This document shows, in pieces, positions 32,186 to 39,557 of a stretch of DNA of 42,679 nt. The stretch lies in contig JAQTXL010000007.1 of NCBI GenBank assembly GCA_028688835.1, forward strand, positions 1 to 42,679. Direction: 5' to 3'. Source of the stretch: Candidatus Nanopelagicales bacterium (lineage in GTDB: Bacteria; Actinomycetota; Actinomycetes; S36-B12). Both the position numbers and the translations under genes were made by a program. The notes beneath the pieces were generated by a model that was not told where the DNA came from, did not search any database, and saw only the letters and a list, made by a program, of their open reading frames with translations. The number at the start of each line of letters is the position of its first letter. Position 1 is the stretch's first letter.

Positions 32186-34367
32186 TCCGGCAGGCCGAGT
32201 CGAGGTGGGCACCAGTCAGCTCGACCGCATCGTCGACGGCTGGCACCACGATCCGCACAGCATCCTCGGTCCGCATGTCGGCCCGGGCGCCGTCACCATC
32301 CGCGTCCTGCGTCCGCTCGCGCAGGCCGTCACCATCGTGACCCCCGACCAGCGCATCGCCATGACCCACGAGCACCGGGGCATCTGGTATGCGGTCGTCC
32401 CCGGCACGCAGGTGCCCACGTACGCGGTCGACGCGACCTACGACGGCACCACCGTCCCGGGTGACGACCCCTACCGCTTCCTGCCGACGCTCGGCGAGAT
32501 CGACCTGCACCTCATCGGCGAGGGACGCCATGAGGAGCTCTGGCAGGTCCTCGGCGCCCATGTGCGCACCTACGACACTCCCTTCGGCGAGGTCAGCGGC
32601 GTCTCATTCGCCGTCTGGGCACCCAGCGCCCAGGGCGTGCGCGTCACCGGCGACTTCAACTTCTGGGACGGCACCGCGCATCCCATGCGCTCACTCGGCT
32701 CGTCCGGCGTATGGGAGCTGTTCATCCCGAGCATCGGCGACGGCGCGACCTACAAGTTCCAGATCCTCGGCCAGGACGGCGCCTGGCACGACAAGGCCGA
32801 CCCGATGGCGTACGCCACCGAGGTGCCACCGGCCACCGGCTCGCGCGTGTTCACCTCGCGGCATGCGTGGGGCGACGACACCTGGCTCGCAGAGCGCGCG
32901 GCCCGCGATCCGCATCGCACGCCGCTGAGCATCTACGAGGTGCACCTGGGCTCCTGGCGCCCGCACCTGGACTACCGCGGCCTGGCCGACGAGCTCACGG
33001 CATATGCGCGTTCCGCAGGGTTCACGCACATCGAGTTCATGCCGCTCGCCGAGCACCCGTACTCGCCGTCATGGGGCTATCACGTCACCTCGTACTTCGC
33101 GCCGTCGGCGCGCTTCGGCTCCCCCGACGACCTGCGTCACCTCATCGACACGCTGCACCAGGCCGGCATCGGCGTGATCGTCGACTGGGTGCCTGCGCAC
33201 TTCGCCACCGACCCCTGGGCGCTCATGCGCTTCGACGGCAGCGCGCTCTACGAGCATCCGGATCCGCAGCGCGGCGAGCACCCCGACTGGGGCTCGTTCA
33301 TCTTCAACTACGGACGCACCGAGGTGCGCAACTTCCTGGTGGCCAATGCGATCTACTGGCTCGAGGAGTACCACATCGACGGACTTCGGGTCGATGGCGT
33401 GGCCTCCATGCTGTACCTGGACTACTCCCGCGAGGCAGGTGAGTGGACGCCCAACGAGTTCGGCGGGCGCGAGAACCTCGAGGCCGTTCGGTTCCTGCAG
33501 GAGATGAACGCCACCGTCTACAAGCGAGTGCCGGGCATCATGACGATCGCCGAGGAGTCCACCGCCTGGCCGGGCGTGACCCAGCCGACGCACTCCGGCG
33601 GCCTGGGCTTCGGGTTCAAGTGGAACATGGGCTGGATGCACGACTCGCTCGACTACATCAGCCATGAGCCCGTGCACCGCCAGTACCACCACAACGAGAT
33701 GACCTTCTCCATGGTCTACGCCTACAGCGAGCGCTTCATCCTGCCGATCTCCCACGACGAGGTGGTCCACGGCAAGGGATCGCTCATCGGCAAGATGCCC
33801 GGAGACCGCTGGCAGCAGCTGGCGAACCTGCGCGCCTACCTGGGCTTCATGTGGGCCCATCCGGGCAGGAAGCTGCTGTTCATGGGCAGCGAGTTCGCGC
33901 AGTCGCATGAATGGGACAGCAGCCAGGGTCTGCAGTGGTGGCTGCTGGAGTACGCCGAGCATGCGGGGATGCTCGCCGCTGTCAGCGATCTCAACGCGGT
34001 CTATGCGGCGACGCCTGCGCTGTGGCAGCTCGACGATGCGCCGGCCGGGTTCGAGTGGCTCAACGCCAACGACGCAGCGGCCAATGTCTTCAGCTGGCTG
34101 CGCTGGGACGAGGCCGGCAGCTGCACCGCGGTCATCGTCAACATGTCCCCGGTGCCGCATGAGCACTACCGCATCGCGCTGCCGTTCGTGGGCACGTGGA
34201 CCGAGGTGCTCAACACCGATGCCGCGCAGTACGGCGGCTCAGGCATGGGCAACCTCGGTGCGGTGACTGCACTGCCCCAGAGCTGGAACGGCAAGCCGGC
34301 CTCGGCCGACATCGTCGTGCCGCCGCTGGCGGCGGTCTACCTCACGTTCACGCGCAGCCGCGACTGA
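32175..34367 (+). CDS. glgB: 1,4-alpha-glucan branching enzyme
   Basis: Makes alpha-1,6 branches in the glucan produced by GlgE. At 730 residues it has an N1 domain (HDPHSILGPH), a CBM48 domain (EVSGVSFAVWAPSAQGVRVTGDFNFWDG) and the GH13_9 barrel. The nucleophile is D407 (GLRVDGVASML), the acid/base E460 (IAEEST), and the third carboxylate is in ISHDEVVHGKGSL. It starts at GTG 11 bases inside glgE, after AGGGGGG, so translation is coupled to glgE. It converges on the thioredoxin-like gene with a 17-base gap. Confidence 0.96.
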   Translation: MAASPAGRVEVGTSQLDRIVDGWHHDPHSILGPHVGPGAVTIRVLRPLAQAVTIVTPDQRIAMTHEHRGIWYAVVPGTQVPTYAVDATYDGTTVPGDDPYRFLPTLGEIDLHLIGEGRHEELWQVLGAHVRTYDTPFGEVSGVSFAVWAPSAQGVRVTGDFNFWDGTAHPMRSLGSSGVWELFIPSIGDGATYKFQILGQDGAWHDKADPMAYATEVPPATGSRVFTSRHAWGDDTWLAERAARDPHRTPLSIYEVHLGSWRPHLDYRGLADELTAYARSAGFTHIEFMPLAEHPYSPSWGYHVTSYFAPSARFGSPDDLRHLIDTLHQAGIGVIVDWVPAHFATDPWALMRFDGSALYEHPDPQRGEHPDWGSFIFNYGRTEVRNFLVANAIYWLEEYHIDGLRVDGVASMLYLDYSREAGEWTPNEFGGRENLEAVRFLQEMNATVYKRVPGIMTIAEESTAWPGVTQPTHSGGLGFGFKWNMGWMHDSLDYISHEPVHRQYHHNEMTFSMVYAYSERFILPISHDEVVHGKGSLIGKMPGDRWQQLANLRAYLGFMWAHPGRKLLFMGSEFAQSHEWDSSQGLQWWLLEYAEHAGMLAAVSDLNAVYAATPALWQLDDAPAGFEWLNANDAAANVFSWLRWDEAGSCTAVIVNMSPVPHEHYRIALPFVGTWTEVLNTDAAQYGGSGMGNLGAVTALPQSWNGKPASADIVVPPLAAVYLTFTRSRD

Positions 34368-34384
34368 GCGCCGCGCACCCGCCG

Positions 34385-35302
34385 CTAGAACAGCGCGCTG
34401 GCCAGAGCCGTGCGTGCCGGCGCCACCGCCGGGTCGTCGCCGGCGATCAGGAAGAGCTCGAGCAGTCGCGTGCGCGTGCGATCGCGCTCGGTGCCGCTGG
34501 TGGCGCGGACCGTGGCGACGAGCCGGCTGAACGCACCGGCCCAGTCGAGATTGAGCGCCTCGTCATCGGCGAGCGCGAGCTGGGCGTCGACATCGGTCAC
34601 CGGGGCGTCGGGATGCAGCACTGCAGACTCCGAGCGCTGGTACAGCCCGACCATCGCGAGCCCGGCCTGGGCGTCGAGGTCTCCCGGGGTCGCATCGAGG
34701 ATGAGCCGGTATGCCTGCGCAGCGCCCGCCCAGTCGCCAGCCTCGACGGCGTCGAAGGCCGCCGCGAACCTCGGGTCCAGCGGCTCCTCGTCCTGGGCCT
34801 CGTCGGCCTGCGGTGCCGGTCCGCCGACGACGCCGGTCACGCCCTCCTTGGCCGCGAGCTTGAGCACCTCGTCGATGACCAGGCGGATCTGCGCCTCGGG
34901 CTGGGCGCCCTGGAACATCTGCAGCGGCTGGCCCTTGACCACGCCGAACACCGACGGGACCGACTGCACCTGGAAGGCCTGGGCCACGCGCGGCGAGGCG
35001 TCGACGTCGATCTTGGCCAGGATCCAGCGGCCACCGGCCTCGGCAGCCAGCCGCTCCAGGATCGGTGACAGCTGCTTGCACGGACCGCACCAGGTCGCCC
35101 AGAGGTCGATGATCACCGGCACGGTCATCGACTGGTCGAGGACTGCGGTGGGGAAGGTGTCGTCATCGACGTCGATGACCACGCCCTCGGGCGCGCTGGC
35201 CATCGCGACGGCGGCCTTCTCCTGCTGCTGGCGGGCAGCGGCGAGCGCGCCCAGGTCGATGGCGCCGCGACCGGCGAATGGTGGTGTCGTCACGCCCCGC
35301 AT
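34385..35302 (-). CDS. Thioredoxin-TPR co-chaperone (CnoX/YbbN type)
   Basis: A 305-residue protein with a thioredoxin fold near residues 40-150 carrying the active site WCGPC (71-75), followed by an acidic linker and a helical TPR-like C-terminal half (RFAAAFDAVEAGDWAGAAQAYRLIL...). This layout is that of YbbN/CnoX, a holdase linked to protein folding under oxidative stress. Unlike E. coli CnoX, the two active-site cysteines are kept, so redox activity is likely. A GTG three codons downstream (35293) is an alternative start. It follows ssuC by 27 bases on the same strand and may be read from the transporter operon. A thioredoxin is also found beside glgB in mycobacteria. Confidence 0.88.
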   Translation of the reverse strand: MRGVTTPPFAGRGAIDLGALAAARQQQEKAAVAMASAPEGVVIDVDDDTFPTAVLDQSMTVPVIIDLWATWCGPCKQLSPILERLAAEAGGRWILAKIDVDASPRVAQAFQVQSVPSVFGVVKGQPLQMFQGAQPEAQIRLVIDEVLKLAAKEGVTGVVGGPAPQADEAQDEEPLDPRFAAAFDAVEAGDWAGAAQAYRLILDATPGDLDAQAGLAMVGLYQRSESAVLHPDAPVTDVDAQLALADDEALNLDWAGAFSRLVATVRATSGTERDRTRTRLLELFLIAGDDPAVAPARTALASALF

Positions 35303-35329
35303 TCTTGCCTATGCCCGGCCCGCACGGTG

Positions 35330-36247
35330 CTACCGGAGCAGCCCTCGGTTCATGAGCGTGCGCCGACGCAGCGGTGCGAACACGATGCGCTCGACGAGCA
35401 CGCCCACCGCCAGGATCATGAAGATGGAGCCGATGATGAGGGCCATGTCGCCCAGCGACCGCCCGTTGTCGAGCATCTGGCCCAGGCCGGGCCCGAGGGC
35501 AGGCGACACGGCGATGAGCTCGGCGGCCATGAGCGAGCGCCAGGCGAAGGCCCAGCCCTGCTCCAGGCCGGCGAGGTAGCCGGGCCAGGCTGCCGGCAGC
35601 ACGATGTGGCGCACCCGGTCCAGACCCCGGGCTCCCAGCACCTGGCCGGCGCGCAGGATGATCGACGGGATCTGGTCGATGCCGCTGATGAGTCCGTTGG
35701 CGATCGAGGGCACCGCGCCCAGCAGCACGACTGTGTAGATCGTGGCGTCCGACAGGCCGAACCAGATGATCGCTGCCGGCACCCAGGCCACGGACGGCAG
35801 CTGCTGCAGGCCGGTGAGGATCGGCCCGAAGATCGACCGCAGCGTCCTGTTCAGGCCCAGGGCGACGCCGATGGGCGTGGCGATGATCAGGGCCAGGATG
35901 AAGCCCTTGATCGCGCGCGAGATGCTGTTGAAGGTGGCCTGCCACAGGATCTCGGCCTCGACCTGCTTGCCCAGGGCCGTCCACACGTCGCTGGGCGAGG
36001 GGATGATGTAGCTGGGCTGCCACTGCAGCCAGATGACGACCTGCCAGATGAGCAGGATGGCGACGATCGCGATGATCGGCGAGAGCAGGGTGAACAGGAA
36101 GGCGCTGAACTTCCGCTGCTCGGTGCGCGGAGTCTCCAGCGCGTCCAGGCCCGACTCGAGTCGCTTGAGGTCGGTCGGCGCCACGCTGGCGCGTGCGGCT
36201 GCCTGGTCGGAGGGGTTCAGGCCCGAGGTCCCGGTGTCAGACGGCAT
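35330..36247 (-). CDS. ssuC: ABC transporter permease, SsuC/TauC type
   Basis: A 305-residue membrane permease of the nitrate/sulfonate/taurine ABC family with about six helices, the first near residues 50-72. The cytoplasmic EAA-like loop that contacts the ATPase is GARGLDRVRHIVLPAAWPGYLAGLEQG. A charged N-terminal extension of about 45 residues precedes the first helix. The ATG at 36247 lies 11 bases inside the ATPase gene, indicating coupling. With the ATPase and the binding protein it forms a complete importer. Sulfonate is the likely substrate from family resemblance; other organosulfur or nitrogen compounds are possible. Confidence 0.88.
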   Translation of the reverse strand: MPSDTGTSGLNPSDQAAARASVAPTDLKRLESGLDALETPRTEQRKFSAFLFTLLSPIIAIVAILLIWQVVIWLQWQPSYIIPSPSDVWTALGKQVEAEILWQATFNSISRAIKGFILALIIATPIGVALGLNRTLRSIFGPILTGLQQLPSVAWVPAAIIWFGLSDATIYTVVLLGAVPSIANGLISGIDQIPSIILRAGQVLGARGLDRVRHIVLPAAWPGYLAGLEQGWAFAWRSLMAAELIAVSPALGPGLGQMLDNGRSLGDMALIIGSIFMILAVGVLVERIVFAPLRRRTLMNRGLLR

Positions 36248-36992
36248 GGCGGACGATCTCCTCACGCAGGTTGGTGGTGATCTCCTCGGCGAGCTCGGAG
36301 ACATAGCTGGAGTAGGTGGAGTCGGTGCGCCACGGCTCCTCGGAGCCGACCTCCCACTCCCGGATGATGCGGCCAGGACGCGAGGACATGAGCAGCACGC
36401 GCTGGCTGAGGCGTACAGCCTCACGGACGTTGTGCGTCACGAAGATGATCGTGATGCCCGTCTCCTGCCAGATGCGCGTGATCTCCTCGTGCAGGAAGTC
36501 GCGGGTGATGGCGTCGAGCGCGGCGAACGGCTCGTCCATGAGCAGGACGGAGCGGCCCTGGGCCAGTGCTCGCGCAATAGCGACGCGCTGGCGCATGCCG
36601 CCCGAGAGCTCATGGGGACGCTGCTTGTAGGAGCGCTCGAGGTGCACGAGCTCCAGGAGCTCCTGGGCGCGCGCCTTGCGCTGGCTGCGCGGCACGCCCG
36701 TGAGCTCCAGCGCGAGTTCGATGTTCCGGCCGGCCGTGAGCCATGGCATGAGCGCCGGCTCCTGGAACATGAGCGTCGGCGGGCCGGCCAGCTCGACCTG
36801 GCCCGTGGTCGTGGTCTCGAGCCCGGCGATGATGTTCAGCAGGGTCGACTTGCCGCAGCCAGAGGCGCCGACCAGGGACACGAACTCCCCCGGCTGCACC
36901 GACAGGCTGACGTTCTCCAGGATCGTCGGCCCATCGGCCGAGAATCGCTTCACGATGTCTGTGAGGTGCACGGCACCCTGCGCAACGGTCAT
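36237..36992 (-). CDS. ssuB: ABC transporter ATPase, SsuB/TauB type
   Basis: A 251-residue ABC ATPase: Walker A GASGCGKST, Q-loop in LMFQEPALMPW, signature LSGGMRQRVAIARALA, Walker B VLLMDEPFAALD, and switch histidine VTHN. The MFQEPALMPWLT variant is typical of the nitrate/sulfonate/taurine subfamily. The start MTVAQGAVHL is chosen over a longer frame whose extra residues are unlike the family; GGTGG lies about nine bases upstream. A small inverted repeat overlapping a possible -10 box lies 65-80 bases upstream, and a hairpin separates it from ssuA. It may therefore be transcribed partly on its own. Confidence 0.92.
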   Translation of the reverse strand: MTVAQGAVHLTDIVKRFSADGPTILENVSLSVQPGEFVSLVGASGCGKSTLLNIIAGLETTTTGQVELAGPPTLMFQEPALMPWLTAGRNIELALELTGVPRSQRKARAQELLELVHLERSYKQRPHELSGGMRQRVAIARALAQGRSVLLMDEPFAALDAITRDFLHEEITRIWQETGITIIFVTHNVREAVRLSQRVLLMSSRPGRIIREWEVGSEEPWRTDSTYSSYVSELAEEITTNLREEIVRHAV

Positions 36993-37057
36993 GGCCGCGC
37001 ACCCACCCTTCTGGACCACCGGGGACGACCGGCGACTTCGGATATTTCCAAGTAACC

Positions 37058-37072
37058 CGGTAGAGATTACCG
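37058..37072 (-). promoter_or_regulatory. Inverted repeat overlapping a possible ssuB promoter
   Basis: CGGTA-n5-TACCG is a perfect five-base inverted repeat. On the minus strand a TAATCT hexamer (37069-37064) lies within it. The stretch around it (about 37037-37095) is AT-richer than its surroundings, as promoters here are. Regulator unknown. Confidence 0.3.
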
Positions 37073-37103
37073 ACTCACTCGGCAATTCCACAAATCGCGC
37101 CCC

Positions 37104-37159
37104 GGCATGGCGAGGCGCCGGCGCGGGACCCCCATCCCGGCACCGGCGCCCGTCATGCC
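37104..37159 (-). terminator. Long imperfect hairpin just after ssuA
   Basis: GGCATG pairs with CATGCC at the base, CGCCGG with CCGGCG further in, and TCCCG with CGGGA near the loop. It begins one base after the ssuA stop. There is no U-tract. It probably lowers read-through so that the binding protein is made in excess over SsuB and SsuC. Confidence 0.45.
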
Positions 37160-37160
37160 C

Positions 37161-38261
37161 CTACTGCTGGCCGAGGCCACCAGCGGTGAGCGCGCGGGCC
37201 TTGGCCTGGGCGAGCACGCTGTTCTGCAGGCGCAGGTCGTAGATGCCGTTGAGCGCACCTGGGTTCAGGGTGAGCAGGCCGGCGTTGACCGCATCATCGG
37301 CACTCTTCTTGAGCGTCGCGGGCAGCGGATCCCACGTGAACTGCAGGTTGCCCCACGAGCGGGTGATCACGGCGTCGGACAGCTGGCTGCCGGTCCACTT
37401 CTTGATCTGCAGCTGCACGGCATCCTTGGCGGGCAGGATGTTCTTGGCGATCCACTTGATCGCGCTGGTGTTGGCCTGCAGCACCGAGCGCACCGTCCCG
37501 GGGTACTGGGTCAGGAACTTCTGCGAGGCGATGATGTTCGTCGTCACGAACTGGCCCTTGGGCCAGGTGTCCTTCTCGTCGACGAGCACCTTTGCGCCTG
37601 CCTCGAGCACCAGGCGCGAGGCCCACGGCTCCGGCAGCCAGCCGCCATCGACGTCACCGCGCTTGAACAGCGACAGCGTCGTGGCGTTGTCCGTGGGCAC
37701 GATGGCCACATCGCCGCCACCAGCCGAGTTGAAGCTCAGGCCCTTGTCCTTGAGGAAGGAGCGCAGGGCGACGTCCTGGGTGCCGCCGAGCTGAGGCGTG
37801 GCGATCTTCTTGCCCTTGAGGTCGGCGACGGAGTTGATGCCCGGACGCACGACCAGCTGGGCGCCGCCGGAGGTCGCCCCCGAGATGACGCGCAGCAGCG
37901 AGCCCTGGGTCGAGGTGTAGCCGGCGACCGACGGGTTCGGCCCGATGTAGCCGATGTCGATCGCGCCGCCCTTCATGGCCTCGATCTGCGCGGGACCCGC
38001 GTTGAACAGGGTGTACTCGATCTTCGTGCCCTGCGGCGCCAGGTACTGCTCGAACAGGCTCAGCTGCTGGGCCACCAGCGCCGGCGCATGCGTGACGTTG
38101 GCGAAGAAGCCGATGCGCACGACGGGCGCCGTGGCCAGCTTCGGTGCCGTCGAGGCGGACGGCTTCGGGGTGGGCGTGGGCGCTGCCTGGGCGGCGACCG
38201 GGAGCAGGGCCACGCTCACCGCGGTCAGCGCGAAGATCGCCCTTCTGGAGATGTTCTTCAT
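37161..38261 (-). CDS. ssuA: Sulfonate-type ABC transporter substrate-binding protein
   Basis: A 366-residue exported binding protein. The N-terminus MKNISRRAIFALTAVSVALL is a Sec-type signal ending near AAQA-A, without a lipobox cysteine. A Pro/Thr/Ser-rich linker follows, then a type 2 periplasmic-binding fold (VRIGFFANVTHAPALVAQQ, MKGGAIDIGYIGPNP, WLPEPWASRLVLE) typical of the SsuA/TauA/NrtA group. With no lipid anchor it may be held at the cell by its partners. The second of two adjacent ATGs is preferred because AAAGG then has proper spacing. It diverges from the Rrf2 regulator over an AT-rich region. The exact ligand is not readable from sequence. Confidence 0.88.
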   Translation of the reverse strand: MKNISRRAIFALTAVSVALLPVAAQAAPTPTPKPSASTAPKLATAPVVRIGFFANVTHAPALVAQQLSLFEQYLAPQGTKIEYTLFNAGPAQIEAMKGGAIDIGYIGPNPSVAGYTSTQGSLLRVISGATSGGAQLVVRPGINSVADLKGKKIATPQLGGTQDVALRSFLKDKGLSFNSAGGGDVAIVPTDNATTLSLFKRGDVDGGWLPEPWASRLVLEAGAKVLVDEKDTWPKGQFVTTNIIASQKFLTQYPGTVRSVLQANTSAIKWIAKNILPAKDAVQLQIKKWTGSQLSDAVITRSWGNLQFTWDPLPATLKKSADDAVNAGLLTLNPGALNGIYDLRLQNSVLAQAKARALTAGGLGQQ

Positions 38262-38278
38262 CATTCCCTTTCACGTTC

Positions 38279-38293
38279 GTAGGCGTTTCCTAC
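38279..38293 (-). promoter_or_regulatory. Inverted repeat in the ssuA leader
   Basis: GTAGG-n5-CCTAC, five-base arms, 15 bases before the first ssuA ATG. It lies downstream of a possible -10 hexamer TATCTT on the minus strand. The 38275-38335 stretch is markedly AT-rich for this window. Suggested operator; regulator unproven. Confidence 0.35.
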
Positions 38294-38364
38294 TAAGTTG
38301 ATGGATAAGATAGTTTTAGTTGGGTAGAAACGCAAATCCGCCACACCGAACCGCAGGCCCTCAC

Positions 38365-38396
38365 TTGTGGACTATTCCCCGAGAAATAGAGGACAA
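38365..38396 (+). promoter_or_regulatory. 32-bp inverted repeat at the start of the Rrf2 gene
   Basis: TTGT-n3-CTATT (38365-38376) is mirrored by AATAG-n3-ACAA (38385-38396) across eight bases. Nine of twelve positions per arm match, with the mismatches in one symmetrical block. It reaches the first base of the ATG. Size and placement suit autoregulation by the dimeric Rrf2 protein it precedes. Confidence 0.5.
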
Positions 38397-38878
38397 TGGA
38401 AACCGTGCACATCTCCGCGAAGGCCGACTACGGCATGCGCGCACTCCTCGAGCTCACCGCCGCCTATCAGGACAACCCCAAGCAGCTGGTCAAGGGGGAT
38501 GTCATCAGCAAGGCCCAGGGCATCCCGGTGAAGTTCCTCGAGGGCATCCTGCGCCAGTTGCGCCAGTCGGGCATCGTGGCCAGCCAGCGCGGTGCTGAAG
38601 GCGGCTACCGCCTCGACCGCTCCCCCGACGAGGTGTCCATCGCCGATGTGGTGCGCGCCCTCGACGGCCCGCTCGCCGCAGTGCGCGGCCAGCGTCCCGA
38701 GGACGTCGCCTATGCGGGGGCCTCCGAGCACCTCAAGGAGGTCTGGATCGCCGTGCGTGCAGCGATGCGCGATGTGCTCGAGCACATCACCCTGGCCGAT
38801 GTCGCCGACAACCACCTGCCCGCGCCCGTCACGGCCCTGCTCGATGAGCCAGGTGCATGGCAGCGCCGCATCACCTAG
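38396..38878 (+). CDS. Rrf2-family transcriptional regulator, cysteine-free
   Basis: A 160-residue winged-helix regulator. The family opening HISAKADYGMRALLEL, recognition-helix region ISKAQGIPVKFLEGILRQLRQSGIVASQRGAEGGYRL and the SIADVVRALDGPL helix are all present. The protein contains no cysteine at all, so it cannot bind an iron-sulfur cluster through cysteine as IscR, NsrR or RsrR do. This puts it nearer CymR, a cysteine-metabolism repressor. It diverges from the ssu transporter, which supports a role in organosulfur use. Start 38396 follows GAGG; the GTG three codons later is an alternative. A long inverted repeat covers its start. Confidence 0.9.
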   Translation: METVHISAKADYGMRALLELTAAYQDNPKQLVKGDVISKAQGIPVKFLEGILRQLRQSGIVASQRGAEGGYRLDRSPDEVSIADVVRALDGPLAAVRGQRPEDVAYAGASEHLKEVWIAVRAAMRDVLEHITLADVADNHLPAPVTALLDEPGAWQRRIT

Positions 38879-38892
38879 GGCATGATGCCCCC

Positions 38893-39324
38893 ATGGATCC
38901 CATCTTCAACCGTGTCGATCACATCGGCATCGCAGTCCCTGACCTCGACGTCGCCATGAAGTTCTACGAGGAGACCTTCGGCATGAAGGTCGTCCACGAG
39001 GAGGTGAACGAGGAGCAGGGCGTGCGCGAGTGCATGGTCGCCGTCGACGGCGGTGGAGCGCAGCTGCAGCTCCTCGCACCCACCGGCCCCGAGTCGACCA
39101 TCGCCAGGTTTATCGACCGCAATGGCCCCGGGATCCAGCAGATGGCCTACACCGTCGACGATGTCGAGGTGGCCGCAGATGCGCTGCGCGCCAAGGGCAT
39201 CCGGATGCTCTATGACGCACCGCGTCGTGGCACGGGCGGCTCGCGCATCAACTTCGCGCACCCCAAGGACTGCGGCGGTGTGCTCGTCGAGCTCGTGGAG
39301 CCCCCGAAGCACGCTGCGCACTAG
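38893..39324 (+). CDS. mce: Methylmalonyl-CoA epimerase
   Basis: A 143-residue VOC-fold enzyme interconverting (R)- and (S)-methylmalonyl-CoA between propionyl-CoA carboxylase and methylmalonyl-CoA mutase. Metal-ligand candidates are the histidine in VDHIGIAV, the glutamine in AQLQLL and the glutamate in VLVELVEPP. The catalytic-region segments MAYTVDDV and AHPKDCGGVLVEL fit the family. ATG 38893 has no ribosome site. CATGAT, six bases upstream, is a weak -10, so it may be leaderless or read from the Rrf2 gene 14 bases before. No mutase or carboxylase gene is in the window. Confidence 0.9.
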   Translation: MDPIFNRVDHIGIAVPDLDVAMKFYEETFGMKVVHEEVNEEQGVRECMVAVDGGGAQLQLLAPTGPESTIARFIDRNGPGIQQMAYTVDDVEVAADALRAKGIRMLYDAPRRGTGGSRINFAHPKDCGGVLVELVEPPKHAAH

Positions 39325-39327
39325 CGT
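39322..39327 (+). promoter_or_regulatory. -10 box sharing the mce stop codon
   Basis: TAGCGT begins with the mce TAG stop and lies eight bases before the ATG of the next gene, the same economy as at ligA/gatC. Confidence 0.35.
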
Positions 39328-39335
39328 CGCGGCAG

Positions 39336-39554
39336 ATGCCTGACGCGGCTGCCTTCCTCCAGGACCACCAGGGCGAGATCGTCGCGGTCGTCGTCGGCCT
39401 GCTCGCAGCATTGGCGCTGCTGGCGCTCGTGCGCAAGGCGATCGCGCTGTTCGCGGTCCTGGTCGTGATCGCCGCCCTCGTCATCGCCTGGTGGCTGGCC
39501 CGCGAGCAGGACCTGCTCGGCCAGGCACACGAACTCCTCCAGCGCCTACGATGA
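39336..39554 (+). CDS. Small membrane protein, unknown function
   Basis: A 72-residue protein with a short polar N-terminus (MPDAAAFLQDHQGEI) and two membrane helices, about 15-32 and 35-54, linked by RK. It ends in an amphipathic charged tail (REQDLLGQAHELLQRLR). No motif or family is recognised. Codon use is like its neighbours. It has no ribosome site but a TAGCGT eight bases upstream. It sits between the epimerase and the acyltransferase, and the acyltransferase -10 box lies in its last codons, so co-expression is possible. Confidence 0.65.
   Translation: MPDAAAFLQDHQGEIVAVVVGLLAALALLALVRKAIALFAVLVVIAALVIAWWLAREQDLLGQAHELLQRLR
39547..39552 (+). promoter_or_regulatory. -10 box for the acyltransferase gene
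   Basis: TACGAT overlaps the end of the small membrane-protein gene and lies five bases before the GTG at 39558; no ribosome site is visible. Confidence 0.35.
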
Positions 39555-39557
39555 GCC

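Noticed and set aside
30011-32212. 733-residue open frame antisense to glgE
   Set aside because: glgE on the other strand has full catalytic motifs; the antisense product has no family features and arises from third-position GC bias.
34327-34385. GCGGCGG/CCGCCGC inverted repeat at the glgB and thioredoxin gene ends
   Set aside because: Seven-base arms separated by about 45 bases; too weak and distant to call a terminator.
36237-37091. Longer ssuB start at 37091
   Set aside because: The added 33 residues do not resemble ABC ATPase N-termini and would run through the inverted repeat and AT-rich promoter-like region.
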